Source of the DNA: Deltaproteobacteria bacterium
Lineage (GTDB): Bacteria; Desulfobacterota; DSM-4660; Desulfatiglandales; Desulfatiglandaceae
Assembly: GCA_019307165.1 (NCBI GenBank)
Contig: JAFDKD010000019.1
Coordinates: 1-14,905, forward strand
DNA length: 14,905 bases
Direction: 5' to 3'
The notes beneath the pieces were generated by a model that did no database searches, had not been told where the DNA came from, and saw only the letters and a program-made list of their open reading frames with translations. A program made the position numbers and the translations under genes. Below, piece by piece: positions 1-7,926 of the stretch (position 1 is its first letter; each line of letters starts with the position of its first letter).

Positions 1-88
1 ACCCCTCTTGAGGGGGTGCTTCCGGGTTTTCGGTGGGTACCGGGGTATGGATTAATAACCTTTCGAATGAAATCGACGACCATCGTGT

Positions 89-118
89 TCGTTGTCGTAT
101 TCGTAATCGAATTCATTC
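89..118 (+). repeat. Degenerate hexamer tandem repeat, TCGTNN type
   Basis: Five consecutive six-base units read TCGTTG, TCGTAT, TCGTAA, TCGAAT, TCATTC, decaying to the right. They are the reverse-complement type of the ACGANN hexamers at 224-259 and so form part of the inverted arms around the central REP pair. No coding potential is apparent. Confidence 0.6.
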
Positions 119-138
119 GATTGCACTCACAAGTCGTT

Positions 139-217
139 GTAGGGCGGGATTTCACATCCCGCCGATGGTCCTGCATAGGCCGATCGATCTGCGGCGGCAT
201 ATAAAATGCCGCCCTAC
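139..217. repeat. Inverted pair of GTAG-headed REP hairpins (BIME-like)
   Basis: The left hairpin is GTAG (139-142), then stem GGCGGGAT (143-150), loop TTCAC and stem ATCCCGCC (156-163). The right hairpin is GGCGGCAT (193-200), loop ATAAA, ATGCCGCC (206-213), then CTAC (214-217), so on the minus strand it too begins with GTAG. Both have perfect 8-bp stems and 5-nt loops. Two REPs in opposite orientation make a BIME. A 5-prime GTAG before the stem is the known hallmark of REPs associated with RAYT (TnpA-REP, Y1) transposases. No RAYT gene is in the window. A third copy lies at 10859-10883. Confidence 0.75.
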
Positions 218-223
218 AACACA

Positions 224-259
224 ACGATTACGACTACGATCACGACAACGACAACGAGC
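224..259 (+). repeat. Degenerate hexamer tandem repeat, ACGANN type
   Basis: Six consecutive units read ACGATT, ACGACT, ACGATC, ACGACA, ACGACA, ACGAGC. The last units continue into the arm sequence that is repeated downstream of murJ, where three such units (ACGATC, ACGACA, ACGAGC) survive from 9927. Orientation is opposite to the hexamers at 89-118. Confidence 0.65.
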
Positions 260-320
260 ATCGTTTCGTTAAGTGAGAGCGGTTTTTGATGCAACATTCA
301 CCCACTGAAAACCCGGAAGA

Positions 321-398
321 GCCTCTTGAGGGTACCAGGGCTACACTCAAGAGGCGTGACTGCGAATATCGATATTCTCTTTTTAAAGGAGATCCTCC
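321..398 (+). promoter_or_regulatory. ribE leader with hairpin, palindrome and RBS
   Basis: A perfect 10-bp stem pairs GCCTCTTGAG (321-330) with CTCAAGAGGC (346-355) across a 15-nt loop. It partly coincides with the end of the upstream inverted-repeat element. A 14-base perfect palindrome, GAATATCGATATTC, follows at 364-377 and then a short T-run (381-384). The ribosome binding site AAGGAG (386-391) is 7 nt from the ATG, and its GGAG can pair with CTCC at 395-398. None of the conserved FMN riboswitch blocks (such as AGGGG...GCGG) is visible. The palindrome could be an operator or a weak attenuator stem. No convincing sigma-70 boxes were found. Confidence 0.4.
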
Positions 399-1061
399 AT
401 GTTCACCGGCTTGGTGGAAGGAATCGGCAGCATCGTTCGGCTGGAGCGTACGGGCGGCGATGTGCGGCTCACGGTTGAGCCCCGGTTCGACATGCCCGAC
501 ACACGTGTGGGGGACAGCGTTTCCGTAAACGGGGTGTGCCTTACCGTCACCCGCTTGAACGCGGGCTTCTTCAGCACGGACGTATCCGGCGAATCCCTTT
601 CGCGAAGCACGCTGGGGAAACTGAAAACAGGGGATGAGGTCAACCTGGAGAGGGCACTGCGCCTGTCCGACCGTCTCGGCGGTCACCTGGTTTCGGGCCA
701 TGTGGACGGGATTGGTAAAATCCTCCGGATGGAGGCGCGGGAGCGCTCCCGGCTCATCAGGATCGGGACCACCCCCGGCCTTTCGCGATATATTGTGGAA
801 AAGGGGTCCATCGCGGTCGATGGCGTCAGCCTGACCGTGAACAGGTGCGATGCACATTCATTTGAAGTGAACATCATTCCCCAGACCGGGAAAGAGACCA
901 CGCTGTTGAAAATGAGCGTCGGCGAGAGCGTCAATATCGAGACGGATATCATCGGGAAGTACGTTGAAAAACTGTTCCCGGGGAATGAGCCGTATTCGGA
1001 AACGAAACCCGCATCCGCTGTTGACCGGGAGTTTCTTAGAAAACACGGCTTTGGAGATTAA
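399..1061 (+). CDS. ribE: Riboflavin synthase, alpha chain
   Basis: This enzyme catalyses the last step of riboflavin synthesis, dismutation of two 6,7-dimethyl-8-ribityllumazines to riboflavin and a pyrimidine that is recycled. The 220-aa protein begins MFTGLVEGIG, the classic N-terminus of the family, and has two lumazine-binding barrels. The first carries SVNGVCLTV (about 42-50) and GGHLVSGHVDG (94-104). The second carries SIAVDGVSLTV (137-147), VNIIPQT (157-163) and NIETDIIGKY (179-188). Length is normal, with a short polar tail after residue 193. The ATG has AAGGAG 7 nt upstream. Its stop is one base from the ribBA start, so the two are translationally linked. The gene is called ribC in E. 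coli; ribE is the usual name in operons like this one. Confidence 0.96.
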   Translation: MFTGLVEGIGSIVRLERTGGDVRLTVEPRFDMPDTRVGDSVSVNGVCLTVTRLNAGFFSTDVSGESLSRSTLGKLKTGDEVNLERALRLSDRLGGHLVSGHVDGIGKILRMEARERSRLIRIGTTPGLSRYIVEKGSIAVDGVSLTVNRCDAHSFEVNIIPQTGKETTLLKMSVGESVNIETDIIGKYVEKLFPGNEPYSETKPASAVDREFLRKHGFGD

Positions 1062-1062
1062 T

Positions 1063-2277
1063 ATGCCACTATCGACTATTGAAGAGGTTTTGGAAGATCT
1101 CAAGCAGGGCAAAATGATTATCCTGGTGGATGACGAAGCCCGCGAGAACGAGGGGGACCTGACCATTGCCGCGGAAAAGGTCACCCCCGAGGTCATTAAT
1201 TTCATGGCAACACACGGTCGGGGCCTCATCTGCCTTGCCTTGAGTCCGGAAATTATTGAATCCCTGAAATTACCGCAAATGGTTTACGACAACAGTTCGC
1301 CTTACCGAACGGCGTTTACCACATCCATCGAGGCGCGCCAGGGCGTTACGACCGGCATATCGGCCCATGACCGAGCCCACACCGTTCTTACGGCCGTGGC
1401 CGAGGATGCAAAGCCCGAGGACCTGGCTCAGCCGGGCCACATCTTTCCCCTGAGGGCGAGAAGAGGCGGCGTGCTGTTTCGCACCGGTCAGACGGAGGGG
1501 TCCGTGGACCTGGCGCGATTGGCCGGACTGAGGCCGGCGGCCGTCATCTGCGAAGTGATGAAGGATGACGGCACCATGGCCCGGCTGGCTGACTTGAAGA
1601 CATTTTCCGAGCAACACGGCATCAAGATCGCATCGGTCGCAGACATTATATCATACCGCATGCGGACGGAGTCCTTCGTTCACAAAGGGGAAGAAATTAA
1701 ACTGCCGACGCCCTTTGGCGAATTCAGGGCCGTGGCCTTTGTCAATGATATCGATGGACGGGAGCACATCGCCCTGCTGAAGGGCGACATTGACCCTGAG
1801 AAGGAGATTATGGTCCGGGTGCATTCCGAGTGCCTAACGGGAGATGTTTTTGGATCCTACCGGTGTGACTGCGGCGAGCAGCTCAAGCAGGCCATGGCCA
1901 TGGTTCAGCAGGAAGGCCAGGGGGTCATCCTCTATCTAAAGCAGGAGGGAAGGGGCATCGGACTTGCCAACAAGCTGAAGGCATATGCCCTGCAGGAACA
2001 GGGGCTGGACACGGTGGAAGCCAACGAGCAGTTGGGTTTTGACCCGGACCTCAGGGATTACGGCGTGGGGGCCCAGATTCTTGTGAGTCTGGGCGTGAAA
2101 AAGATGCGCCTCATGACGAACAATCCCAAAAAGATCATCGGCCTGGAGGGGTACGGTCTGGAAGTGACGGGGCGTTTCCCCCTCGAGTGCGAGCCCCGTC
2201 CTGAAAATATCCGCTACCTGTCCACCAAGTGCGAGAAGCTGGGGCATTTGATGAGCCTTATACAGAAGGAAAATTAG
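1063..2277 (+). CDS. ribBA: Bifunctional DHBP synthase / GTP cyclohydrolase II
   Basis: RibBA supplies both precursors of riboflavin. The N-terminal half turns ribulose 5-phosphate into 3,4-dihydroxy-2-butanone 4-phosphate. The C-terminal half opens GTP to a diaminopyrimidine. In the 404-aa product, residues 1-200 show [10 protein letters not shown] (23-32), TTGISAHDR (96-104) and [12 protein letters not shown] (125-136). Residues 205-404 show VHSECLTGD (253-261) and RCDCGEQL (267-274), whose Cys257, Cys268 and Cys270 are the expected zinc ligands, plus [12 protein letters not shown] (293-304) and RLMTNNPKK (349-357). Both domains look complete. The ATG at 1063 is chosen because it begins the conserved domain and sits one base after the ribE stop; an in-frame ATG at 964 would overlap ribE by 98 nt. 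Residue 143 is Gln where E. coli RibB has a metal-binding His. Confidence 0.95.
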   Translation: MPLSTIEEVLEDLKQGKMIILVDDEARENEGDLTIAAEKVTPEVINFMATHGRGLICLALSPEIIESLKLPQMVYDNSSPYRTAFTTSIEARQGVTTGISAHDRAHTVLTAVAEDAKPEDLAQPGHIFPLRARRGGVLFRTGQTEGSVDLARLAGLRPAAVICEVMKDDGTMARLADLKTFSEQHGIKIASVADIISYRMRTESFVHKGEEIKLPTPFGEFRAVAFVNDIDGREHIALLKGDIDPEKEIMVRVHSECLTGDVFGSYRCDCGEQLKQAMAMVQQEGQGVILYLKQEGRGIGLANKLKAYALQEQGLDTVEANEQLGFDPDLRDYGVGAQILVSLGVKKMRLMTNNPKKIIGLEGYGLEVTGRFPLECEPRPENIRYLSTKCEKLGHLMSLIQKEN

Positions 2278-2299
2278 CGAATTTTTGGAGGGAAAAGCG

Positions 2300-2767
2300 A
2301 TGCCCAAGACAGTGGAAGGTCAACTTACCGCGGAGGGGTTCCGGTTTGCGGTCATCGTAAGCCGATTCAACGATTTTATCAGCGCCAGGCTGGTGGACGG
2401 CGCTCTGGACGCCGTCATGCGGCACGGCGGGCAGGATGAGCAGATTGTCCTGGTCAAGGTGCCGGGCGCCTTTGAGATCCCGCTGGCGGCCAAGCGTATG
2501 GCGGACAGCGGTCAATATGACGCGGTCATCTGTTTGGGGGCGGTGATCAGAGGCGCAACGCCGCATTTCGATTACGTGGCGGCGGAGGTGTCAAAAGGCA
2601 TCGCCAGCGTCGCCCTCGACAGCAGCGTCCCCATCACCTTCGGGGTCCTGACCACGGACAGCCTGGAGCAGGCCATCGAGCGGGCTGGGTCCAAGTCCGG
2701 GAATAAAGGATACGAGGCGGCCATGGCGGCCATCGAGATGGTTAATCTTTTTAAGGAACTGGGCTAG
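2300..2767 (+). CDS. ribH: 6,7-dimethyl-8-ribityllumazine synthase
   Basis: RibH condenses the DHBP made by RibBA with the aminouracil intermediate to give lumazine, the substrate of RibE. The 155-aa protein has SRFNDFI (21-27), VPGAFEIPL (54-62) and [16 protein letters not shown] (78-93), with the catalytic His89 in TPHFDYV. It also has FGVLTTD followed by [15 protein letters not shown] near the C-terminus, as in icosahedral lumazine synthases. The ATG at 2300 is preceded by GGAGG (2288-2292) at 7 nt; an in-frame TTG at 2285 overlaps that ribosome binding site and is unlikely. The gene starts 22 nt after ribBA, in the same operon. No hairpin with a T-run follows it; the next 400 nt are repeats. 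Confidence 0.95.
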   Translation: MPKTVEGQLTAEGFRFAVIVSRFNDFISARLVDGALDAVMRHGGQDEQIVLVKVPGAFEIPLAAKRMADSGQYDAVICLGAVIRGATPHFDYVAAEVSKGIASVALDSSVPITFGVLTTDSLEQAIERAGSKSGNKGYEAAMAAIEMVNLFKELG

Positions 2768-2804
2768 GCCGTTATACTTCCTCTGCAAGACCTGGTCTCC
2801 TCTC

Positions 2805-2963
2805 CCGCAGGGCGGGATCTTCAATAAGGGCGGGAGCGGGAATCCAGACCTCCGTTTGGCTGGATCCCCGCCTGCGCGGGGATGACTGGGGGGCGCAGGG
2901 ACGAACGGGGGCAACGTGAAACCGTGATTTCAATCGTCGTTCCCGCACGAATTTAGGCGGGAA
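2805..2963 (-). repeat. Compound inverted hairpin repeat in the ribH-nusB gap
   Basis: This stretch contains several hairpins of one family. ATCCCCGC at 2864-2871 pairs perfectly with GCGGGGAT at 2876-2883 across 4 nt. TTCCCGC at 2940-2946 pairs with GCGGGAA at 2957-2963. On the minus strand a 31-nt core (2836-2866) is nearly identical to 10202-10232 and 11242-11272. The flank at about 2908-2947 matches 10140-10176 in inverted orientation, so roughly 100 nt are shared with the region upstream of the GNAT gene. The inward-facing ATTCCC/GGGAAT arms resemble the neisserial dRS3 design. The remaining gap, 2768-3189, holds the word and heptamers listed next and no gene. Confidence 0.7.
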
Positions 2964-3005
2964 TCCAGTTGGAATTTTGATTTTTTTTGTGATCTTCGCG
3001 TCTTA

Positions 3006-3077
3006 GCGAGAGAAAACAAACCTCCAGCAGCGTTTTGAGCAACAGCTTGTCAATGTTCAATGTTCAATGTTCAATGT
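3006..3077 (-). repeat. Inverted copy of the 20-nt word plus TCAATGT heptamers
   Basis: Positions 3006-3025 are the reverse complement of the word GGAGGTTGATTTTCTCTCGC with two mismatches. Positions 3050-3077 are four exact tandem copies of TCAATGT, the reverse-complement type of the ATTGAAN heptamers at 10978-11005 and 12999-13025. Read on the minus strand the order is heptamers, word, then ATTCCC hairpins (2805-2963), the same order as in the other gaps. The 21-nt stretch 3112-3132 further right recurs at 11308-11328 with one mismatch. Confidence 0.75.
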
Positions 3078-3189
3078 ATACAGGCCTGCCACGGTGTCTT
3101 GTCGCGGCGAAGCTGCCCTTTAGCGAAGCCGGAAGCCTTGGCGAAGACTGGGGCCTATGGACCCGGATCTCCGGAAGAGGCGGTGGCTT

Positions 3190-3633
3190 ATGGGAATGAG
3201 ACGACGATCCCGGGAACTGGCACTCCAGGTATTGTTTCACCTGGAATACAACCCGGCAGGTCCGGAGGAGGCCTTCGATCGTGTTTGCGGCAGCTTCGAT
3301 GTGTCTCCCGATAGCGTGCCTTTTGCGAGGTCGCTTGTCACGGGCGTCCTGGAAAAGACGGAAGAGGTCCATGGGGCCATCGTCGCGGCTTCCGAGAACT
3401 GGCGTTTCGAGCGCATGTCCCGTGTGGATCGTTGCATTTTGAGGCTGGCGGTTCTTGAGATGTTGTTTATGGAGGATATACCGCCCAAGGTGTCCATTGA
3501 CGAAGCAGTTGAATTGGGAAAGCGGTTTGGGAGCGAGGATTCGGCGCGGTTCATCAACGGCGTGCTTGACCACATCTTGACCGGCGGCATGGTCAAGGAT
3601 GCCGGGGCCTCGGAAACAGAGAACCCTGACTAA
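3190..3633 (+). CDS. nusB: Transcription antitermination factor NusB
   Basis: NusB binds boxA RNA together with NusE (ribosomal protein S10) and supports antitermination of rRNA operons. The 147-aa product begins [20 protein letters not shown], the usual basic N-terminal helix. Its second half has [18 protein letters not shown] (75-92), [18 protein letters not shown] (97-114) and [12 protein letters not shown] (118-129), all diagnostic of the family. A tail of about 15 residues follows the helical core. The start at 3190 is chosen because GAAGAGG (3174-3180) lies 9 nt upstream; ATG 3196 is possible, and an in-frame ATG at 3157 adds residues outside the family. Position after ribH matches the common rib-nusB linkage, although a 422-nt repeat gap intervenes. 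leuS begins 52 nt downstream. Confidence 0.93.
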   Translation: MGMRRRSRELALQVLFHLEYNPAGPEEAFDRVCGSFDVSPDSVPFARSLVTGVLEKTEEVHGAIVAASENWRFERMSRVDRCILRLAVLEMLFMEDIPPKVSIDEAVELGKRFGSEDSARFINGVLDHILTGGMVKDAGASETENPD

Positions 3634-3685
3634 ACGGGTAAGCGGACTTGCAGCGGATGAGCGAATCTGGAAGGTAAAGAAGAAC

Positions 3686-6262
3686 ATGACATACGACCCT
3701 CAGACGATTGAGGCCAAATGGCAGGCCTTCTGGAAAACGAACAACCTCTTTAAAGTAGAGGAAGATCCGAACAAAGATAAGTACTACCTGCTTGAGATGT
3801 TTCCCTATCCGTCGGGAAAAATCCACATAGGGCACGTCAGGAACTACACCATCGGCGATGTGGTGGCCCGGTACAAGCGCATGCGCGGCATGAACGTCCT
3901 TCATCCCATGGGCTGGGACGCTTTCGGGATGCCCGCCGAGAATGCGGCCATTGAGAACAACACCCACCCGGCGAAATGGACCTACGGCAATATCGACGCC
4001 ATGAAAGCGCAATTGATCCGCATGGGATTCAGTTACGATTGGGACCGGGAACTGGCCACGTGCGACCCGGACTACTACCGGTGGGAACAGCTTGTTTTTC
4101 TGCGCATGTACAAGGAGGGACTGGCCTACAAGAAGCGGACGTACGTCAATTGGTGTGATCAATGCCAGACCGTCCTGGCCAACGAGCAGGTTGAAAACGG
4201 TTGCTGCTGGCGGCATACGGATCTGGAAGTCAACATCAAGGAGATGGACAGCTGGTTCCTCAAGATCACCGACTATGCCGAGGAAATACTGGCGGATTCC
4301 GACAGGCTCCCAGGCTGGCCGGAGCGTGTTCTGACCATGCAGAAAAACTGGATCGGCAAAAGCATCGGCGCCATCATCCGTTTTCCCATGGTGGGCTCCG
4401 AAGAGGTGGTCGAAGTATTTACGACCCGGCAGGACACGGTATTCGGGGCTACATTCATGTGTTTCGCGCCGGAACACCCCCTGGTGAAGGGGATGATAAC
4501 GGGACTGCCCCAGGAAGAGGCCGTTCTGGACTTTATCGAGCGGACCCTCAAGATGGACAAGCACGTGCGCACGGCGGATTTTACCGTGAAGGAGGGCGTG
4601 TTTACGGGAAGATACTGCAAAAATCCGGTCACCGGTGCGGAAATACCGATATACGTAGCGAATTTCGTGCTTTTCGACTACGGCACGGGCGCCGTCATGG
4701 CAGTGCCTACCCACGATCAGCGCGATTTCGAGTTCGCTAAAAAATACGATCTTTCTTTGAGGGTGGTCATTTCGTCGCCTGATGAAGATTTGGATGAGAT
4801 GACCATGACCGAGGCCTATGAAGGCCGGGGCGCCCTGGTCAATTCCGGGCCCTTTGACGGTCAGCCCAACCTGGAGGCGCTGGACAGCATCGCCCAATAC
4901 CTGGAAGACAGGGGCATGGGGCACAAAACCACGAATTTCAGGATTCGGGACTGGGGCATATCCAGGCAGCGTTACTGGGGCGCGCCCATTCCCATCATTT
5001 ACTGCGATCGCTGCGGCACGGTCCCCGTGCCGGAAGAAGACCTCCCGGTTGTCTTGCCGCTGGATTTGGATATGCGGGAAAACGGCGGGTCGCCGCTCCC
5101 TCTGGAGCCTTCCTTCTTCAAGACCGTCTGCCCGCAATGCCATGGGGATGCAAGGCGGGAGACGGACACCATGGACACCTTTGTGGAATCGTCCTGGTAT
5201 TTCGACCGCTATGCATGCCCCGACTACGACAAGGGACCGCTCGATCCGGAACGGGTCGACTACTGGATGCCGGTGGATCAGTATATCGGCGGAATCGAGC
5301 ACGCCATTCTCCATCTTCTGTACTCGCGATTCTATACCCGTGTGCTGGACGACTACGGATATTTGAAGGTGCGCGAGCCCTTTACCAATCTCCTGACCCA
5401 GGGGATGGTCTGTAAACCGACAGAGGAATGCCCGGAGCACGGGTACCTTTACCCTCATGAAGTGAAAGAAGGGCTGTGCGCGCGTTGCGGAAAAGAAGTT
5501 ATCACCGGAAACAGCGTTAAGATGTCCAAGTCCAAGAGAAACGTGGTGGATCCCCAGGAACTGATCGATCGGTACGGCGCCGATACGGTTCGCATGTTCT
5601 GCCTGTTCGCGTCCCCGCCGGAAAAAGACCTGGAGTGGAGCGATCAGGGTGTGGACGGTTCATACCGGTTCCTGAATCGCGTGTGGCGCCTGGTCACCGA
5701 ATCCCTGGACGAGGTCGGTCGGGTGGCCGGGTATGATGGTGAGGTCGACCTTAGCCCGGATGTAAGGGCACTCCATCGGAAGACCCATGAAACCATCCGG
5801 AAGGTCACGGCGGACATAGAAGACAGGTTTCACTTCAATACGGCCATATCGGCCGTCATGGAGTTGGTCAACGAAACCAATCGCTTGCTGGGCGGCCGCG
5901 AAAAAAGGAATGAGACGTTTTGGCAGGTCATACGGGAAGCCATAGAGATGACGGTGGTGCTGCTCTCGCCGATCGTTCCTCACGTGGCCGAAGAGATGTG
6001 GGCCATGCTCGGCAACACGCAATGCCTGATGGAGGCCTCGTGGCCTTCTCACCGCGAGGAGGCCCTGGCCGTGGAAAAGCGACTGGTGGTCATCCAGGTG
6101 AACGGGAAGGTCAGGAGCCGAATCGAAGTACCGTCAGACTATAGCGACGAGCAAATCGAGGCTGAGGCCATGTCTGATGATCGGCTCCTGCGCTTTGTGG
6201 CGAGAAAGCCCATCAAGCGGGTGATAGTGATTCAACAGAAACTGGTGAACGTGGTGGTTTAG
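3686..6262 (+). CDS. leuS: Leucyl-tRNA synthetase
   Basis: This cytoplasmic class I enzyme charges tRNA-Leu with leucine. The 858-aa length is typical. The catalytic Rossmann fold carries HIGH at residues 47-50 and KMSKS at 612-616. The inserted CP1 editing domain has the threonine-rich TTRQDTVFG from about 246 and [12 protein letters not shown] (336-347), whose Asp344 corresponds to the hydrolytic Asp of the editing site. Cysteine pairs (WCDQC, CDRCG/CPQC, and CPEHG/CARCG just before KMSKS) suggest zinc-binding inserts. The C-terminus contains the anticodon-binding helices and the small LeuRS-specific domain ([15 protein letters not shown]). The ATG at 3686 follows GGAAGG (3669-3674) at 11 nt; upstream in-frame codons reach back into nusB and add nothing conserved. 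Confidence 0.97.
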   Translation: MTYDPQTIEAKWQAFWKTNNLFKVEEDPNKDKYYLLEMFPYPSGKIHIGHVRNYTIGDVVARYKRMRGMNVLHPMGWDAFGMPAENAAIENNTHPAKWTYGNIDAMKAQLIRMGFSYDWDRELATCDPDYYRWEQLVFLRMYKEGLAYKKRTYVNWCDQCQTVLANEQVENGCCWRHTDLEVNIKEMDSWFLKITDYAEEILADSDRLPGWPERVLTMQKNWIGKSIGAIIRFPMVGSEEVVEVFTTRQDTVFGATFMCFAPEHPLVKGMITGLPQEEAVLDFIERTLKMDKHVRTADFTVKEGVFTGRYCKNPVTGAEIPIYVANFVLFDYGTGAVMAVPTHDQRDFEFAKKYDLSLRVVISSPDEDLDEMTMTEAYEGRGALVNSGPFDGQPNLEALDSIAQYLEDRGMGHKTTNFRIRDWGISRQRYWGAPIPIIYCDRCGTVPVPEEDLPVVLPLDLDMRENGGSPLPLEPSFFKTVCPQCHGDARRETDTMDTFVESSWYFDRYACPDYDKGPLDPERVDYWMPVDQYIGGIEHAILHLLYSRFYTRVLDDYGYLKVREPFTNLLTQGMVCKPTEECPEHGYLYPHEVKEGLCARCGKEVITGNSVKMSKSKRNVVDPQELIDRYGADTVRMFCLFASPPEKDLEWSDQGVDGSYRFLNRVWRLVTESLDEVGRVAGYDGEVDLSPDVRALHRKTHETIRKVTADIEDRFHFNTAISAVMELVNETNRLLGGREKRNETFWQVIREAIEMTVVLLSPIVPHVAEEMWAMLGNTQCLMEASWPSHREEALAVEKRLVVIQVNGKVRSRIEVPSDYSDEQIEAEAMSDDRLLRFVARKPIKRVIVIQQKLVNVVV

Positions 6263-6266
6263 AAAA

Positions 6267-6308
6267 GCGGGTTGCGGGTTACGGGTTACGGGTTGCGCGT
6301 TGCGGGTT
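6267..6308 (+). repeat. Heptamer tandem repeat between leuS and lptE
   Basis: Six consecutive seven-base units read GCGGGTT, GCGGGTT, ACGGGTT, ACGGGTT, GCGCGTT, GCGGGTT. The unit type (NNGGGTT) is also seen in the gaps after murJ and around the SagB-like gene. It starts four bases after the leuS stop and ends about 24 bases before the lptE ribosome binding site. Confidence 0.8.
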
Positions 6309-6342
6309 GCCTTCAACCTTCACTGATGGATGGGAGAGGTCA

Positions 6343-6903
6343 TTGGATTTCATTACACGGTTCTTGGGCATGACGGTCCTGCTTGCGCTGATGGCTGCCG
6401 CGCCGGGCTGCGGCTATCGGCTGGCCGCGACCGGAGAGCCGGTCGGCATCGAGTTTTCGAGTCTGGCGATCCCCGTCATGACAAGCACGGCATCCACACT
6501 CGGTTTCGAGGCGGATTTCTCGCGCGTTGTGCGGGAGGAATTCATGAGCCACGCCGATGTGTCCATCGTGCCGGCGTCCGATGCGGATGTAATACTTAAG
6601 GGCAAAATTTACAACATAGAGACGGATCCTTACACGTACAGCCTCTTCGAGACCGCCGTCCAGGGCAGTACCGTCAATTATGAAACGACCAGTTCGCGAT
6701 GGATTCATGTCCGGGTGGACTTCAAGCTGGTGGAGCGGGAAACGGGAAAGGTGATCTGGCAGGATAAAGGGCTGCAGGAAAAGGCGTTTTATACGGTGAC
6801 CTCCGACCCGATCGCGAATCGCTATTACCAGCGCAAGGCCGTGGAGGAAATGGCGTTGCGCCTTGCCAAACGGGCCTATCTCAGAACCATGCAAAGGTTC
6901 TAA
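6343..6903 (+). CDS. lptE: LPS-assembly lipoprotein LptE
   Basis: LptE is the outer-membrane lipoprotein that plugs the LptD barrel during lipopolysaccharide insertion. Sequence similarity within the family is weak, so the call rests on the N-terminal lipoprotein signal followed by GCGYRL, the family-type start of the mature protein, an overall length near 186 aa, and the conserved position between leuS and holA (also seen in E. coli). The TTG at 6343 is preferred: it has GGGAG (6332-6336) at 6 nt and gives a signal peptide with an Arg and a hydrophobic run ending in Cys23. ATG 6370 would leave a signal without a positive charge. The lipobox, Ala-Pro-Gly-Cys, departs from the usual Leu at -3. 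Gly at +2 fits outer-membrane sorting. The mature part ends in a conserved-looking helix (EEMALRLAKRAYLRTMQ). Confidence 0.8.
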   Translation: MDFITRFLGMTVLLALMAAAPGCGYRLAATGEPVGIEFSSLAIPVMTSTASTLGFEADFSRVVREEFMSHADVSIVPASDADVILKGKIYNIETDPYTYSLFETAVQGSTVNYETTSSRWIHVRVDFKLVERETGKVIWQDKGLQEKAFYTVTSDPIANRYYQRKAVEEMALRLAKRAYLRTMQRF

Positions 6904-7926
6904 ATGGGGATAGAACTATCACCGGAAATCTTATTGCGCCGGATCGAGAAGAAAGAACTTTCTCCGGTCTACCTTTTCTATGGCCCGGGGGAATTTCGGC
7001 TCGAAAAGGTGCTGGATCGGCTCCGGGAAACATTGGTTCCCGACGAATCCCTGCGCGATTTCAACCTCAATTTTTTCTACGCGGGTAAAGGCAATCCCGG
7101 CGGCGCGGCCCGGCCCGCGGATGTTGTGGAAATGGCCCGGTCGATCCCGTTTATGTCCGAAAAACGGCTCGTGGTGGTCCGAGGGGCCGAAGCATTCCCG
7201 GCGGCTTCGCTGGAGGGGTTCACGGCCTATCTGGACGATCCCGTCCCTTCCACATGCCTCGTCTTCGTATCCGCCAAACCCGATTTCAGAAAAAAGTTTT
7301 TTCGCAGGCTCAGGGATAATGATGCTGCCGTGAATTTCAGGCAGTTGAACGAAAATCAGGTGGTCCCGTGGATCAAGAAAATGGCCAAAGAGCTTGCCGT
7401 GGAAGTGGATGACGCGGCCTGCGCTTACCTCCAGCAGATTATCGGAAATCGTTTAAGGGACCTGTACGCCGAACTGGAAAAACTGTCGCTGCGGCATGGC
7501 AAAAACCCTGTGGGCATCCACGAGGTGAAGGAACTCGCCATTCACAGCCGTACATACACCGTATTTGAACTCATGGATCAAATATCCTTCCGGCGTGGGG
7601 CGGAATCCATCGTCCTGCTCAATAGGTTGCTTGACGAGGAGGGAAGGGAAGGGGCGTTGAAACTCCTGGGAATGCTGAACCGGCAGATCGGTCTGCTTTG
7701 GGGCACGCTGGACGTCATCAAGGCCGGGGGGCGCGCAGCCCAGATTTCCCGGAGGCTGGGCCTGCGCGACTTTCAGGTCAGACCGTTGATTCAGCAGGCA
7801 AAACACTGGAAAGAGCGGGACCTGGAGGACGCCTATCGTTTGCTGCGCCGTGCGGACGGTCTCCTGAAGTCCAGCTCTCCGGGGGGTTTGGTGCTGGAAA
7901 ACCTAGTTTTGAGCCTGTGTTTCTGA
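6904..7926 (+). CDS. holA: DNA polymerase III delta subunit
   Basis: The delta subunit opens the beta sliding clamp within the clamp-loader complex. The 340-aa protein has the family-type N-terminus SPVYLFYGPGEFRLEKVLDRL (about 20-40), a degenerate nucleotide-binding region without a true Walker lysine. The middle part includes SEKRLVVVRG and the region NFRQLNENQVVPWIKKMAKEL, where the lid domain begins. The C-terminal collar domain has EGALKLLGMLNRQIGLLWG. Length matches E. coli HolA (343 aa). The ATG directly follows the lptE stop (TAA 6901-6903) with no spacer, so translation is probably coupled. The last 24 nt overlap the end of rpsT on the other strand. Confidence 0.9.
   Translation: MGIELSPEILLRRIEKKELSPVYLFYGPGEFRLEKVLDRLRETLVPDESLRDFNLNFFYAGKGNPGGAARPADVVEMARSIPFMSEKRLVVVRGAEAFPAASLEGFTAYLDDPVPSTCLVFVSAKPDFRKKFFRRLRDNDAAVNFRQLNENQVVPWIKKMAKELAVEVDDAACAYLQQIIGNRLRDLYAELEKLSLRHGKNPVGIHEVKELAIHSRTYTVFELMDQISFRRGAESIVLLNRLLDEEGREGALKLLGMLNRQIGLLWGTLDVIKAGGRAAQISRRLGLRDFQVRPLIQQAKHWKERDLEDAYRLLRRADGLLKSSSPGGLVLENLVLSLCF

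Larger units (their letters stand above)
1..355. repeat. Long imperfect inverted-repeat element upstream of ribE
   Basis: The two halves of this stretch are imperfect reverse complements around a centre near position 178. The clearest arm match is 19-38 against 300-319, 19 of 20 bases when one side is reverse-complemented. Further out, CCTCTTGAG at 4-12 pairs with CTCAAGAGG at 346-354. Further in, TCGTNN hexamers at 89-118 face ACGANN hexamers at 224-259, and a perfect 12-bp inverted repeat (136-147 and 209-220) encloses the central REP pair. The element has no convincing ORF, so it resembles a MITE-like or composite repeat. Its left boundary may lie outside the window. The right arm (about 236-324) recurs alone at 9926-10010. 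The arm matches are read directly; the idea of one mobile unit is inference. Confidence 0.6.

Noticed and set aside
1..398. FMN riboswitch upstream of the riboflavin genes
   Set aside because: The conserved RFN boxes were not found; the stems seen do not match its architecture.
964..1062. N-terminal extension of RibBA from the upstream in-frame ATG
   Set aside because: It would overlap the end of ribE by 98 nt and adds 33 residues not belonging to the family; the ATG at 1063 fits the domain start.
2864..2883. Intrinsic terminator after ribH
   Set aside because: The perfect stem is not followed by a T-run, and the same hairpin family occurs at unrelated positions, so it is treated as a repeat.
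3593..5458. A 621-codon open frame on the minus strand opposite leuS
   Set aside because: It lies wholly antisense to an intact leuS, has no recognisable domain, and its composition is what the complement of a GC-rich gene gives.
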